Part shown: one piece after another, positions 19,771 through 30,711 of the stretch
Layout: each line of letters begins with the position of its first letter
Position numbering within the stretch: position 1 is the first letter of the stretch
From: Alloascoidea africana
Lineage: Eukaryota; Ascomycota; Alloascoideomycetes; Alloascoideales; Alloascoideaceae
Length of the DNA: 64,000 nucleotides
Assembly (NCBI GenBank): GCA_030581615.1
Contig: JAKTTT010000014.1
Location: forward strand, 248,001 to 312,000
Reading direction: 5' to 3'
The notes under the pieces: model-generated
Told to the model about the DNA's origin: nothing
The model's database searches: none
What the model saw: only the letters and a program-made list of their open reading frames with translations
Made by a program: the position numbers and the translations under genes

Positions 19771-22476
19771 TTATTGGAAAAGATTGGGTTTACCACCGAT
19801 TATATCACCTTGATCATTAGATAACGGTTGTTCATTTTCAAAAGGGAATTCCAAATTTGCAGAAAAATAATCAATCAAACTTGTTCCTTCATGATCCAGA
19901 TATTTATTCCAAAAATCATCTGAAAAATCCATGTTTATATCAGTTTCATAATCAGTAGACGCCGTGTTAAACATATCTTGTTGTTGTTGTTGTTGAGGAG
20001 GAGGAGGAGGAGGATTATCAAAATTATCAAACATTGTTGTTGTTGATAAAATTGTATCAATATCAGGAACATTTTCAAGTTCAGGGAATAATGAAGTAAT
20101 GGCAGAGGAGGAGGGATCAATTTTGTTTGTTTTTGGGGTGGCCAAATCCGGGAATTTTTCTTGGATATAATTCATGAAAAATCGTAATAATTGACACATT
20201 CTCCATGGTCTAAAATATTGAACTGCCAATTTTGAAGAAGCGTTATAAAATTCTTCAATATAATGATACAATGTATGACCAGATTCAGCAGACTCAGCAG
20301 CAGACTCAGCAGCAGACTCAGCAGATTCTGGGGATTTTGAATTAAGCCAATCTTCCAAACCATTTGCATCGACTGATTTTTGTAAATCTTTTGGTTCTGT
20401 AAATGAAAAAACATTTAGATGAAGCCTTAATGCTAAAGAACATACAAGTTGTAAAGCTCTTTGGGTTGTTAAAAACATTATCGGATTCACAATTACACAT
20501 TCCGGGCCGAAATAATGATCACTATTTTTAACAAATCCGAGAGCCACACGGAATAGAGTAAGACCACCTTCCCAAGCGTAATAAGCATATTTTCGAGATA
20601 AAGCCTGTTCTTTGATAGGATCACAGGTGAGGAACAAAATGTAATAGAGTAAATGTTTTGCCATTGTTGTTACAAGTCTTAAACAAAATTCCCGAGCTTT
20701 CAACATTTTCAACCCCAATTCCAAATCATTACAATTCAAAAGTTTTTCAAAAGGAGCGATTTTATTTTCCAATAAATCGGTCAATTTTGCAATTTGAACT
20801 AAGAATTGGGCTCTTCGAATATTTTTTTTTAGATTTGCACACATTGTCATTGTATTTCTTAAAATTGTTGCCACCTGGGTTTGAAGATGATAATAATGAA
20901 TCAATGAATGTTCAATAGGATCATCATACATTTCAGCCATTACTGTGGGGATTTGTGTATCATAAAAATCTGTTGATTTGATCAATGGAGCAGAACCATT
21001 TAAAAGTGCTTGAAGAGAATCAATGTATACAATTTCATACCATAGCCGTCTCCAACAAACTCTTAAAAACTCTTCTTTAACAAGAGGGAATAAAGAAGGA
21101 TCTCTGTTTAGACCGATGTTGATTGCCATTTGTACAATCATTGCGAAAAGAATTGAACTTTCCGAACCTTCATCACCATCTTCCGGGGCATAAAAGCGAT
21201 AAACTCTCAGGAAAAAAAGACATTTTAAAGAGGCCAAGCTTGCCTTTTTCATGACGCTAACTTGAGAAACACATAATTTTGCAGCTTCGATGAATTGTGG
21301 ACCTATTACTACCCCAGATCGACAAAGAGTTATTGTTGTTGAATCATAAACATGGCCTTTTGCAATTAGGTCATCAATGTTGTTAGGAAGAGATAAATAG
21401 GCAAATCTAAGTAAGATTAGAAATTCAGCAACTATGCTGAAACCAAGTTGGGATTCAACATTTAAAGAGAGTTTTGAGTTTCCTTTAAAAAACTTTGCCA
21501 TTACGCTTAAACCAGGTTCACGTTGGATTACTGGTAGGAAAGAATAACAACAATCGAAAAATCGATTCAACAACATGTCACATATCGATCTTGAAGGTAA
21601 TAAAGCTTCGACGGTGGCAATCACCTGTTGAGGAGTAGTTATTGTTGAAGAATCAAGGATATTTGTTGATCTTTTCAATAAATGGGGAGCAGGGTTTTGA
21701 TCGAGATCTTTTGAATCGATATCACCACCGAAATTCACCAGATTTTTGTTTTTTTTCTTTTCAGCTTGTTCTCGTAAGGATTTCAAATAGGGTACAAAGA
21801 TGTCTGTTAGATAAGGGTCGTTTGTCATTATGGACATCCAACTGGTGGCGCCATAGTGGACCATTTTGTCTGCTTTTAGAAACAGGCGGTCAAAACTCTG
21901 GGACAGTTCGATGATTGCGCTATCCTCGTCCGAATCGGCTATATTTACATTTACATTTACATTTGAAGGTGGTTGTTTGATGGGTTCAGGGGCATGGGCA
22001 TGGGTATGGGTATTTGTGGAAGATGAGGAGGAGGATGAAGTGGATGTACGATGGTTGAGATGCGAGCTGCTGGGGGACGATCCTGTTGAAGCTGAAGCAG
22101 AAGATGAAGCTGAAGATGAAGATGAAAAAGCGGCCAATTGGTCCTGCAATTCTTTAATTTTCAATTTGAGAGTTGCATTTTCTGCGGCGAGTTCCTTGTC
22201 GGGTTTGGTTAGGGAAGGGCCGATTGGGGAGATTTTGGCCCAAGGCTGTTTTTCGTAGAAACACGAGTGCGGGACACCGGACTGAATACAGTTTTCGCAG
22301 TGGGGGCGAGCTTTATCGCACTGGACATAAGGTTGGACAGGTTAGTGATCAGGATTTACAGGGTATACTGGGATTGGGGATGTTCAACGGACCTTTATTT
22401 TGCGACGGCGACACACGCTACAGGAGGTGGGGACGCGGTTACGGGTCTTTTTCACTCTTCCGTCCTGGGCGGACAT
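19771..22476 (-). CDS. Hap1-like Zn2Cys6 transcription factor (one intron)
   Basis: The model joins 22476-22393 and 22320-19771, giving 877 residues. The 72-base intron (22392-22321) has a CACTAAC branch point and an AG end but an unusual GTCCGT 5' site. Splicing restores a perfect zinc cluster with cysteines at 19, 22, 29, 36, 39 and 48 (spacing C-x2-C-x6-C-x6-C-x2-C-x8-C). The sequence after it (YEKQPWA, then a short coiled coil) closely resembles yeast Hap1. A fungal transcription factor domain fills the middle, and the tail has poly-Pro/poly-Gln and acidic stretches. No Hap1 heme motif was seen, so a heme role cannot be claimed. The 3' half of exon 2 carries an Ala-Glu-Ser repeat near 20281-20330. 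A 99-base upstream extension to 22575 lacks conservation signs. Confidence 0.85.
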
Positions 22477-23110
22477 TTGTAATTGGGAGAAGAGAAGAGA
22501 TGGGATGGGATGGAGTGGAGTGGAGTGGAAGGAGGTGGACTGGGAAAATGAGTCGAACAGGACCGCAAGTGGCACAGTCTGGAGAATAGAGATAGATAGA
22601 GATAGAGATGGAGATAGGGATTTAGATAGATGGAGATGGAGATATGGATAGATGGATTGAGATGGACTGGATAGAGACTGGGATTTAGAGAATGGTCATC
22701 TCATCTCTTCTCTTCTCACCTTCGGATGGGCTCTCAACGTTTTCCACACGGCCATAAAGTGTGTGCCACTCCACGCCTCCCAGGCCGCTGATGTCCGCTG
22801 ATGTCCACAGACGGCCACAGCTCCAGACTGCGTGCCTTATCTCAGTCTCAGTCTCAGTCTCTCGGTCTCCCAGTCTCCCAGTCTCTGCCTGAGCTGGACT
22901 GGCTGGGACTGGCTGGATCCAGTACGTGGCTGTGGATATCCAGAAAAGCTTCTGTTCTGTTCTTAGCGATTAGTCACCGCCAAGCCGCCCGCCACTGCCC
23001 GCAAGCGCAAACACCCGTCCACCCGTTCTCCAGTCCGGATGTCTTGGGGCGGACCCCACGTGCCCGAAGCCCGTTGCTTAAATACCGGCGTCGCGGCCTT
23101 CCAGCTCGCC
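22477..23110. promoter_or_regulatory. Divergent promoter region
   Basis: About 630 bases separate the zinc-cluster gene (minus) from F-box gene 2 (plus). The left part has GAGAT/GGATA-type short repeats (22576-22680). The right part is GC-rich with TCAGTC/TCTCCCAG repeats (22840-22885), a CACGTG near 23058 and a TTAAATA about 33 bases before the ATG at 23111. Confidence 0.45.
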
Positions 23111-24601
23111 ATGAGCGAGAGCCCTTCCTCCTCCTCCTCCTCCTCCTCCTCGCTGTCTCTGTCGACCTCGCTGTCTCTGTCTCTGCCGCCAGAGCTAGGC
23201 GCCCTCGTCGCGGCCGGCCTGCTCGCAGACCCCGTCGCGCTGGCGGCTCTGGGCCAGACGTGCCGGGCCTGGCACGCTCTGCTGGCGTCGGACATCGTGT
23301 GGCGTCTGCTGTGCCGCCGTCTGGCGCTGGACCCGGCTGCCCCGGGCACCGCGTTCGCGGCGCTGCGTGCTGCTGCTGGCGCTGCCGGCACTGCCGCACC
23401 CGCCCAGGGCTCGGACCCCGCTTCGCTCGGGTCCAGCCCGTCCGGATCCGGGTTGTACCGTGCGTGTTTCCGGCACCACCACCTGCTGCTGCGCCAGATG
23501 CGCGACGGCGACTCGCACACGACCACCGTCGCCCGGTACCCGGACACGGACACCGTCTCGTTCGCGGCGTCGGACTCGCACGCGGTCGGGCTTGTCCGGC
23601 GGTGGACCGCGGCGGGCGCGATGGCGTCGCGGCTGGACGTGGTGACGCTGGATCGCGACCACCCTTTGCGATACTCCTTGAGCTTTGAGTGCGGCAACAG
23701 CATCACGAAACTGCTCGTGCTGGACACCCTGTTACTGACCTTCGCCCACAACGACATTGGCGTCTACTCGTTGCACACCCAGAAGCTGCTCCATCGCGTG
23801 CCCACACCGTTGCGCGGGTTCCAGCTCGTGCGCAAACTGGACAACCACACCGTGTTTGCCGCCGCGGACGGCTGGGGGATCCTCGTGGATGTGCTCCCGC
23901 CCACGCCGGCCGCGGCCGTGCTGCGCCGCTTCGCGCTGCCCGTCGCCGACGACTGCTACGTCGACATTGCGGACGGTCTGCTCGCGACGGCCGGACGCCA
24001 CGCCGGATGCACGCTGCACGACATCCGCGACGGCCGTGTGCTGTTGCATCTAAACCTTCCGGATCTCAAGTTCGTTCGCACCGACGGCCGCAGACTCGCC
24101 TGTTGTTCCATGACGGGCGACCTGTCCGTGTGGAACATCCATGATCATGATGGTGAACACATCCCACAACTCGTGCTACGCCAAAACGTGAACGACAATC
24201 TGTGCCACTTCACCCGTGGTTTCAACCTCCAATTGCAAAACGGAATCCTTCTCTACGCGTCCTCCGTATTTCCCTATTCTTTCAAACTCTGGGATTTGAA
24301 TACCCCCAACCTGCTTGTTGCTGTGCCTTTACCCTGGCATCTTCAAAATTACAAACCAATCGCTCTAAACTCTTCAATCGATCGTATTGCTTGTATCGAT
24401 AACAACAACCGTATCTCGCTATGGTCCATCTCTTCCCAATCAAAATTGGCTGATTTGCCCTTTTTATACAAATCAATTTCTCCTTACAATATTTGGCTAC
24501 CACAGGATTCCTCATCCGTGTTAATTGCAGGAAGAAATGAACGTTGGAATCATCAACTCGATCTCATTTCCTTCCAACCTGATCCGTCTCTCATATTCTG
24601 A
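23111..24601 (+). CDS. F-box protein 2 with propeller-like C-terminus
   Basis: A 496-residue protein. A Ser-rich leader precedes an F-box at about residues 27-75 (LPPELGALVAAGLLADPVAL, then LGQTCRAWHALLASDIVWRL). The rest shows repeated strand-like segments ending in Trp-Asp-type turns (VWNIHD, LWDLNT, LWSISS), as in a WD40 or beta-propeller substrate receptor. It is likely an SCF ubiquitin-ligase subunit. The first about 950 bases are very GC-rich, while the last about 500 drop to the AT-rich level of the neighbours, with one continuous frame across the change. The ATG at 23111 is preferred over 23039, because the extra 24 residues are not F-box related and contain the likely core promoter. 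Confidence 0.8.
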   Translation: MSESPSSSSSSSSSLSLSTSLSLSLPPELGALVAAGLLADPVALAALGQTCRAWHALLASDIVWRLLCRRLALDPAAPGTAFAALRAAAGAAGTAAPAQGSDPASLGSSPSGSGLYRACFRHHHLLLRQMRDGDSHTTTVARYPDTDTVSFAASDSHAVGLVRRWTAAGAMASRLDVVTLDRDHPLRYSLSFECGNSITKLLVLDTLLLTFAHNDIGVYSLHTQKLLHRVPTPLRGFQLVRKLDNHTVFAAADGWGILVDVLPPTPAAAVLRRFALPVADDCYVDIADGLLATAGRHAGCTLHDIRDGRVLLHLNLPDLKFVRTDGRRLACCSMTGDLSVWNIHDHDGEHIPQLVLRQNVNDNLCHFTRGFNLQLQNGILLYASSVFPYSFKLWDLNTPNLLVAVPLPWHLQNYKPIALNSSIDRIACIDNNNRISLWSISSQSKLADLPFLYKSISPYNIWLPQDSSSVLIAGRNERWNHQLDLISFQPDPSLIF

Positions 24602-24852
24602 TCGCTTATTTATTATCACAGTGTTATGTTCCTTCTATTACAACTGTTTATGCTTATTTTCAATAGATGTATGGGTGTATATGGATATGGATATGTTTAC
24701 CCGCACTTTGCAATCTCATTGCTTTCCTCCAACCACCTTTCTCGGATTACCTTCCTTCAATGTGTTGTTGATCAGAATAGAGAAAATCAATATTCCTCTT
24801 AAATTTTTGTTGCTCTTTCTCATCAACTTATACCCACAAACCATAAAAAAAT

Positions 24853-25815
24853 ATGTATATATGTAAACTTTCAAAATTATCTCGGTCCTCTTGGACACTT
24901 TCACTTGCACAACCTCTTACTAGCAGCAGCAGGATGATTACAAATAATGGTTTTCCGAAAGCACGCAATAATCATCATCATCATCAGAAAAGACAACTTT
25001 CAACTTTACTATTAAATCCCCATAGATTCAACTCTGTCACATATAATGGCTCCACAATCTCACAAAAACGAAATCTTTTCATTCAAACGGAATCAACCCC
25101 AAATGAATCTGCACTTAAATTCATCCCATCGGTTAAAATCTTCCCGAATGATCCAACCAAAACTCTTGAATTTGTTTCTGCAAGACAGGCTTATAAATCT
25201 CCATTGGCTATGAAGTTGTTTGCAATAGATGGCATCAAATCCGTCATGTTTGGTTATGATTTCATCACAATTACAAAAACCCCAGATGAGGAGGATGAAT
25301 TGTATAATTGGAGCATTCTAAAACCGGAAATCTTTGCAACTTTGACAGAAACTCTTTCTCAAGCAACTGCGGCGGGGAATTTAGATGCCATCATATCGGA
25401 GGATCAATCAATGCAAGATGTTTTAAGTGAAGATTTAAGTTTTGATGAAAATGATTCAGAAGTCGTTGAAATGATTAAAGAATTGTTGTTCACCCGTATA
25501 AGACCCGCAATTTTGGAAGATGGTGGTGATGTTGAATTTGTCCGTTTTGATGAAAATTCAGGAACTTGTTGGTTAAGACTAAGAGGTGCTTGTCGATCAT
25601 GTAGTAGTTCCGAAGTGACGTTAAAATCCGGAATCGAATCAATGTTGAAATACTATATTGAAGAAATCGAATCAGTTCAACAATTGACAGATGATGAATC
25701 GATAGATTCTCATCTCTCCAATTCACATCAACAAAATACAACAACAACAACAACAACAACAACATCCACTACTTCTCATACTCATACTTCATCGCCTCCA
25801 CCTCCATCCCTTTGA
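24853..25815 (+). CDS. NFU1: NFU1 mitochondrial Fe-S cluster scaffold
   Basis: Nfu1 carries [4Fe-4S] clusters to mitochondrial enzymes such as lipoyl synthase and aconitase-type proteins. The 320-residue product has a basic, hydroxylated targeting leader and the family hallmark RNLFIQTE before the N-terminal Nfu domain (about residues 75-175). The C-terminal NifU-like domain (about 205-280) carries the cluster-binding pair in ACRSCSSSEVTLKSGIE. A low-complexity Thr/Pro tail follows. The ATG at 24853 sits in a TATATATG-like run, so the ATG at 24934, which also leaves a good targeting leader, may be the true start. Confidence 0.92.
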   Translation: MYICKLSKLSRSSWTLSLAQPLTSSSRMITNNGFPKARNNHHHHQKRQLSTLLLNPHRFNSVTYNGSTISQKRNLFIQTESTPNESALKFIPSVKIFPNDPTKTLEFVSARQAYKSPLAMKLFAIDGIKSVMFGYDFITITKTPDEEDELYNWSILKPEIFATLTETLSQATAAGNLDAIISEDQSMQDVLSEDLSFDENDSEVVEMIKELLFTRIRPAILEDGGDVEFVRFDENSGTCWLRLRGACRSCSSSEVTLKSGIESMLKYYIEEIESVQQLTDDESIDSHLSNSHQQNTTTTTTTTTSTTSHTHTSSPPPPSL

Positions 25816-26354
25816 TTATTTATTTCCCCATTACTACATTATTGTTGTTTTACATTTGGCTGTCTTTTAGTACTTAGTTGATTTGTTTACAGTTACATAT
25901 ACACCACTATTAAACTTGAAATATGGCATATTCCCTCATCTTCAATCAGATACAAAACATGCTTGTTAGATCTAGAACAAAGTGGAGATTTCTTTTTGGA
26001 AAAATAAGCAAAATTTTAAAACTAGAATTATTCGCAATTCGCTCAAAACAGGTTATTAGTACATGTTCATAAAAGTACAATCAGATTAATAGTAATAATA
26101 GTAATAGTAATAATAATAATAATAATAAAAAAGAATAAAAAGAAAGGGTTACTCCATAGATAAAAACAAATAGTCTGGTATCTCTTACAACTAAAACACT
26201 TGACTTGACTTGACTTGACTTGACTTGACTTGACTTCTCAGAAAATACATTTTGTAAAAAAAATATAATACGCGATTTCTCTCACTCTTGCTCGCACACG
26301 GCTCCAGATCAACAACAACAATAATAAAAAAAAACGGCGGTAAAAGGGAACAAT
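25816..26354. other. Convergent 3' interval with simple repeats
   Basis: This interval separates NFU1 and histone H1, which converge on it. It holds an AGT/AAT trinucleotide run (about 26086-26128) and seven copies of TGACT (26201-26235). I see no gene. Confidence 0.5.
26201..26235. repeat. TGACT pentanucleotide repeat, seven copies
   Basis: Seven perfect tandem copies of TGACT lie in the convergent interval between NFU1 and the histone H1 gene. The array is a likely length-variable microsatellite. Confidence 0.9.
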
Positions 26355-27082
26355 TTATTTCTTTGCCTTTGTGGTCTTCTTTTTCGGTGCAGCTTTTGGC
26401 TTGACGACTTTCTTCGTGGCGGTTCTCGCCTTGGTTGCAGCTGGTTTGGTTGATTTAGCGGCACTCTTCTTGGGAGCAGCTTTTTTCGGAGCAGCAGCAG
26501 TCTTCTTGGTTGTTGTTGTTGTTTTTGTTGCAGGCTTGGTTGTTTTCTTTGTCGCAATCTTCTTCTTGATGGTGGTAGAAGTCTTTGGTTTAGCCTTAAC
26601 ATTGGATGTCTTCTTAAGTGGTTCTTTCTTTACCAGTTTAACTGTACCGGAAGGTCCCTTTGGTTGTGCAAAATCACCAGCAACAACTCCTTTACGAAGC
26701 GCCAAATTGAATTGACTATCAAAGTTGTTCCCATTGATGGCCCAATTCGATTGAATATACTTTTTAAGTGCTTGACGACTGAAATCCGGTAAAAAAAAAA
26801 AAATCGTTAGACATCATCAAAACACGTCAACCAAAAAAATAAACAAACATACCTAGATCCTTTTCTATCCTTGAGTGCAAGAATTGCCTCCTTTATCAAA
26901 ACTAAATAAATATAGAATACAGGTATCCAATTGTCAGTTAGTTATCAACAACCAAGAGAAAAAAGAAGGAAAAAAAAAATAGGACGCGTCCAACAAAAAC
27001 ATTGGGATCACAAACCTTTATAGGCAGGATGGTCAGCAGGTCTTGCCTTGACTGCAGCAATAGTAACAGCTTTCTTTGCCAT
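26355..27082 (-). CDS. HHO1: Linker histone H1 (two introns)
   Basis: Exons are 27082-27016, 26901-26853 and 26778-26355, giving 179 residues. Intron 1 (114 bases) begins GTTTGT and has a TAACTAAC branch point. Intron 2 (74 bases) begins GTATGT and has CTAAC. Splicing rebuilds a winged-helix H1 globular domain at about residues 10-95 (HPAYKVLIKEAILALKDRKG, then SRQALKKYIQSNWAING). A Lys/Ala/Pro-rich tail of AKKTTK and PKKAA repeats follows. It binds linker DNA and compacts chromatin. Yeast Hho1 has two globular domains; this protein has one, like most eukaryotic H1. ACGCG motifs upstream and inside intron 1 suggest S-phase expression. Confidence 0.92.
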
Positions 27083-28783
27083 TGTTTGTTGGTATTGACG
27101 AGTAAACAGTAGATAATATAAATCCTAATTCGGAGAGAATTTTTTTTCTCTGGTTATAAACCCTCGGTAAAAGAGACAAGTGGTAGTGAGAGAGGAAGAA
27201 GGGAAAAGAAAAGGAGAGGTGGGAGAAAGTGGGAGATTAGGCAATACAAAAAGCAAATACGCGCTTAAGCATGTGATACGATATACGCGCGTTTCCATTT
27301 TTACAAGCCAAGAAGACCCGAAAAAGCTGAAGCCGTTTGGCCTCTATGTTTTTTGTTCTTTTGAAATGTCGCTGATTCTTGTTTGGCTTTCCTGTTGGCG
27401 GTCTATGCGTTCTGTCGGCCCTTCGTCTTTCTTGTCTCCTTGGCCCTCCGGCTAACGTTCTTTTTATTTTTCTTTTGGTTATTTTGGTTTTCGCCCGCTG
27501 GGCTCTGCAAGCATGCACCTGGACCGATCGGGATGCCTCGTATATTTGCGATTCTGCTGCCAACACGAGCTGGACATTTCAAAACAATAATACCATAGAT
27601 ACGGGGTAATACATGTGTATTATGACAGGACACACGGCTAAATGATGTAGAATGCTAAAAGTGGCCATCCTGACACAAACACGAACATCTATCTGGTAAA
27701 AAAGGGAATGCCTTCAAAAGGATGTTTATAGTGCCATCATACAAACACAAAAACACACAATGCATGCGTGGTATCAAAGAAATTTAAAGTTTCATTCAAA
27801 AGTAAACAAATAATGACCTCTTGTTAAATGGGGTTTGTAACTGAATCCTTATGGTTTTTAACCAGTTATCTGTGTATGTGTTTTTTTTTTTGTTTGTTTG
27901 TTTTTGGGATGTCAGTATTCGTGTTCTTTGTTTTTGAACACAGAATGATGAATTGGAAAAGGTAGATGATTGCTTGCGTTGGACAGAAAGATAACCAGTG
28001 TTCCAATTTTGACCATTCCTATTTTTTTTGTTTTGAAAGTAAAGAAACTGGCCATATCTTTTTTTTTTTTTTTTTTTTGTAGAATTTATATACATTTAAT
28101 TTGATCATTGTATTTCATCTGATCCAAATGGCAAATGAAAAAATGACACCTACTTCATAAGTTAACGGAAAATAGACAACGCCTCAATTTAATGACAATG
28201 CTATCCTGCGATTTATTTGCTGAATAAATCTCAACATCAAGGATAGAGCAGAGGGAAAATTACAAACCCAGTGTCCATTATATAGAACTAAACTAAACAT
28301 TTGAAGAATCAAGTAAAATTCAAAATATATTAATAGTTTCCAGTATATCACTTTGGTTCACCAGAGTTACGGAAATTGAAACCCCTTTGAAGATCAGCGG
28401 ATCTATGGACTTTTCATACTTGGACAAGCAACACAAACATGTTTCCCCAAATCAATTCATCCTCAATAATCTCCTTACTGTACACATGACACTGTTTTCT
28501 CTTTTCTTTCTATTCAAGTGGGATCTTTTCTACATGCCTATGCTTTGGAGTATATTTTATGTATACACTTAAAGTTTAGAGTCCAAAAAAAAAAATGCTA
28601 TTTCAACAACTCAACCTTTTTTTTTTTGTCTTTCTCTCTTTCTCTCTCTTTTTCTTGGTGTGAAGGGAAGGATGGCGCGAAAGAAGGTCTTGAGAGTAAT
28701 TAATACCACCTACGCTATATCTCTGACAAAACACAACAATAATAATAATAAAAAAATATGATATAGGATGAGAAAGGATATCA
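27083..28783. other. Interval with H1 promoter and TAF14 3' flank
   Basis: About 1.7 kb with no gene I can support. The left part holds ACGCGC (27259-27264) and ACGCGCGT (27285-27292), some 180-210 bases upstream of the histone H1 ATG. The middle and right parts have long T-runs (27882, 28060) and a CT-rich stretch (28628-28652). Confidence 0.45.
27259..27292 (-). promoter_or_regulatory. ACGCG cluster (MBF/SBF-type) upstream of histone H1
   Basis: ACGCGC at 27259-27264 and ACGCGCGT at 27285-27292 match the ACGCG core bound by yeast MBF/SBF at G1/S genes. A third site, ACGCGT at 26984-26989, lies inside intron 1. Confidence 0.5.
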
Positions 28784-29862
28784 TCAAATCTCAACTCTTT
28801 TCTTTACATAATTCCATAAACTTTTCAAAAGCCCGCTGGGCAATGTGAAAAGATCAACGTGGAATTCACCTTCGTCAATGTTATTCTTCACGTTCATCTC
28901 ACTTGTTCGGTTATCTGTGATCATCTGAACAACCCCAATCAAATCGTCTTCGTTTAATTTCGTTAGTCCCTGGGCCAACCGTTCCAGATCTATTGAACCC
29001 TTCATTAGAGGCGCGCCTTGTGGATCTGGGGGAGGAAGTGGTTTCGTTGGAGCGGTAGTGGGCGTCACTGCTGGCGCTGGTGAAGCTCTAGCTCCAACTG
29101 CCGCTGCTGGAATGCCAACCCCTGGGGGGTTTCCAATCTTTGCCTTTTTGCTCTTTGCAGTAGGCGTCGGTGCATGTCCTGAATCCTCTGGATATCGCTT
29201 CTTTCCCTCGTGGGCCTGGAGAATATGATTATGGCTTTGCGAGGCCCTGTGTCCAGCTCCAGAAGCCGAGATTGCTCCTCCTCCTCCTCCTCCTCCACCA
29301 GCACCAGCACCAGCTCCACCAGCACTGGATCCACTGGGGACCGAGACGGCCGATGCAGACTCGCTCAGCAGCCGGGCCAGGGCCGGAGAGTTGGTGGGCA
29401 CGCGAATGGAATGGACAACCTCATATCGATTTCTGGAAAAATTGAGGTCATGGCTGATCTTTTTCTCCCCCGTCGTTTTGGTATCCACGAATGTCATCGT
29501 TATTAGCAGATCGAACTCGCCCCATCCCCGTTCTTCGATTTTGAAAGGGGGCTTCTTCACTACTCGATTCGGATTTACAAACGTCGGGTGTAGATGATAT
29601 GTCACTTTTTCAAATAGCGTAGCGGGCACCTCATGGCCCTTTGAGTCCAGTAGAAATATCGATATCGACCACCTCCTCATTGGATACCCAGCAGCTGCTG
29701 GAGGAAGGTTATGTATAATGTCCTGAGTCGTGACAATCTTGATTTTTCGTTCCACCTTTTCCAATAAACGTTAGATTCGTGAAATGCTTATATACTCCTT
29801 TGTAGAGCTATCGACGTAACCAAAAAAAAAAAAGGGACAAAAACATTTCGTACCTCAGACAT
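28784..29862 (-). CDS. TAF14: TAF14 YEATS-domain protein (one intron)
   Basis: Exon 1 (29862-29854) encodes only Met-Ser-Glu; exon 2 is 29755-28784, for 326 residues. The intron (29853-29756, 98 bases) begins GTACGA and has a CTAAC branch point. Yeast TAF14 also has an intron close to the start. The YEATS domain (about residues 5-135) includes MRRWSISIFLLDSKG, TYHLHPTFVNPNRV and ERGWGEFDL; this fold reads acylated lysines on histone H3. A Gly/Ala/Ser-rich linker follows, and a C-terminal ET-like domain at about 245-326 binds partners in TFIID, TFIIF, INO80, SWI/SNF and NuA3. Yeast Taf14 is 244 residues; the linker here is longer. Confidence 0.94.
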
Positions 29863-30711
29863 TCTGTATCAGGGGGGTTTTCCAGAGAAAACAGTCAAAC
29901 TAATTCGTCCTCAGGGACTTTCTTTAGATTGGGGATGCACAAAAAGGAGAAACAAAAGAGAGTAAGCGCAAAAAAAAGAGGAGCAGAAGCTGAACGAATG
30001 GGACTGCTTCTTACTTATTACAGTTATCCAACAACTATTATCATCATTCTAGATGTTATGCGCACACCTCACTAAAGCCCGGAGTACTAGTTCCATCTGG
30101 TTTTCTTTTTGTAACAAGGTGGCTTTTATGGACAACCTGCAAGAAATAAAAATAAAAACGCTTGGTTAACTTTACAAGTACTGGAGTTTGCTCTAAGATT
30201 GACTAAAGACATTCCAGTTGTCCTTTTCTCGATTTTTCTTTTTTTTCTTTTTCGCCGTATACAAGTTATTAAACACCCTACTATGTCTACTGTTTTCTAA
30301 GTCCTGTATTTCGGTCTTGCTAACCCAAGTCACAGAAAGAAGGAAACTGTCATTGTCCTACTATTGGTAAAAGTCTGTGCATGGAAAAGGTCTTTTGGAC
30401 TGGGAAAGGAGGGCTGATAGAAATTTTGTATGGTTTAGTTTTTCCCTCCATCCATTTCCACCCAATTTTGCCCAACTAAAACTGACCACCGCCAACTTCC
30501 TCCCATTTTTACTCATTTGCTGCTGCTGCTGCTGCTGCTGTAAGGACAATGGACATTGGGAAATTCTTCCAAAAGGCAAATGCCAAATCGAATAAAGTGA
30601 GCTAAATTGTCTTGTTTGATTCCCGGTACCCTCAAAACCAATTAGTATCGAGAGGCCCACGCGCTTACACGCTTTGTATTGGTATTGGGTATCCAACGCT
30701 CGATCGATCGG
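29863..30711. promoter_or_regulatory. Divergent promoter of TAF14 and RFC1
   Basis: About 850 bases between two divergent essential-type genes. A TGC repeat (30518-30540, between seven and eight units) and an ACGCGC (30659-30664), 48 bases before the RFC1 ATG, are visible. The latter matches the MBF core expected at DNA replication genes. No coding region is seen. Confidence 0.5.

Noticed and set aside
21866-22589. Plus-strand frames opposite the zinc-cluster gene
   Set aside because: Antisense shadows of a well-supported gene and its promoter. No family features.
22963-23757. Long minus-strand frames opposite F-box gene 2
   Set aside because: Shadow frames caused by the high GC content. 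Their protein is low-complexity Arg/Ala/Ser, and the plus-strand F-box frame is clearly real.
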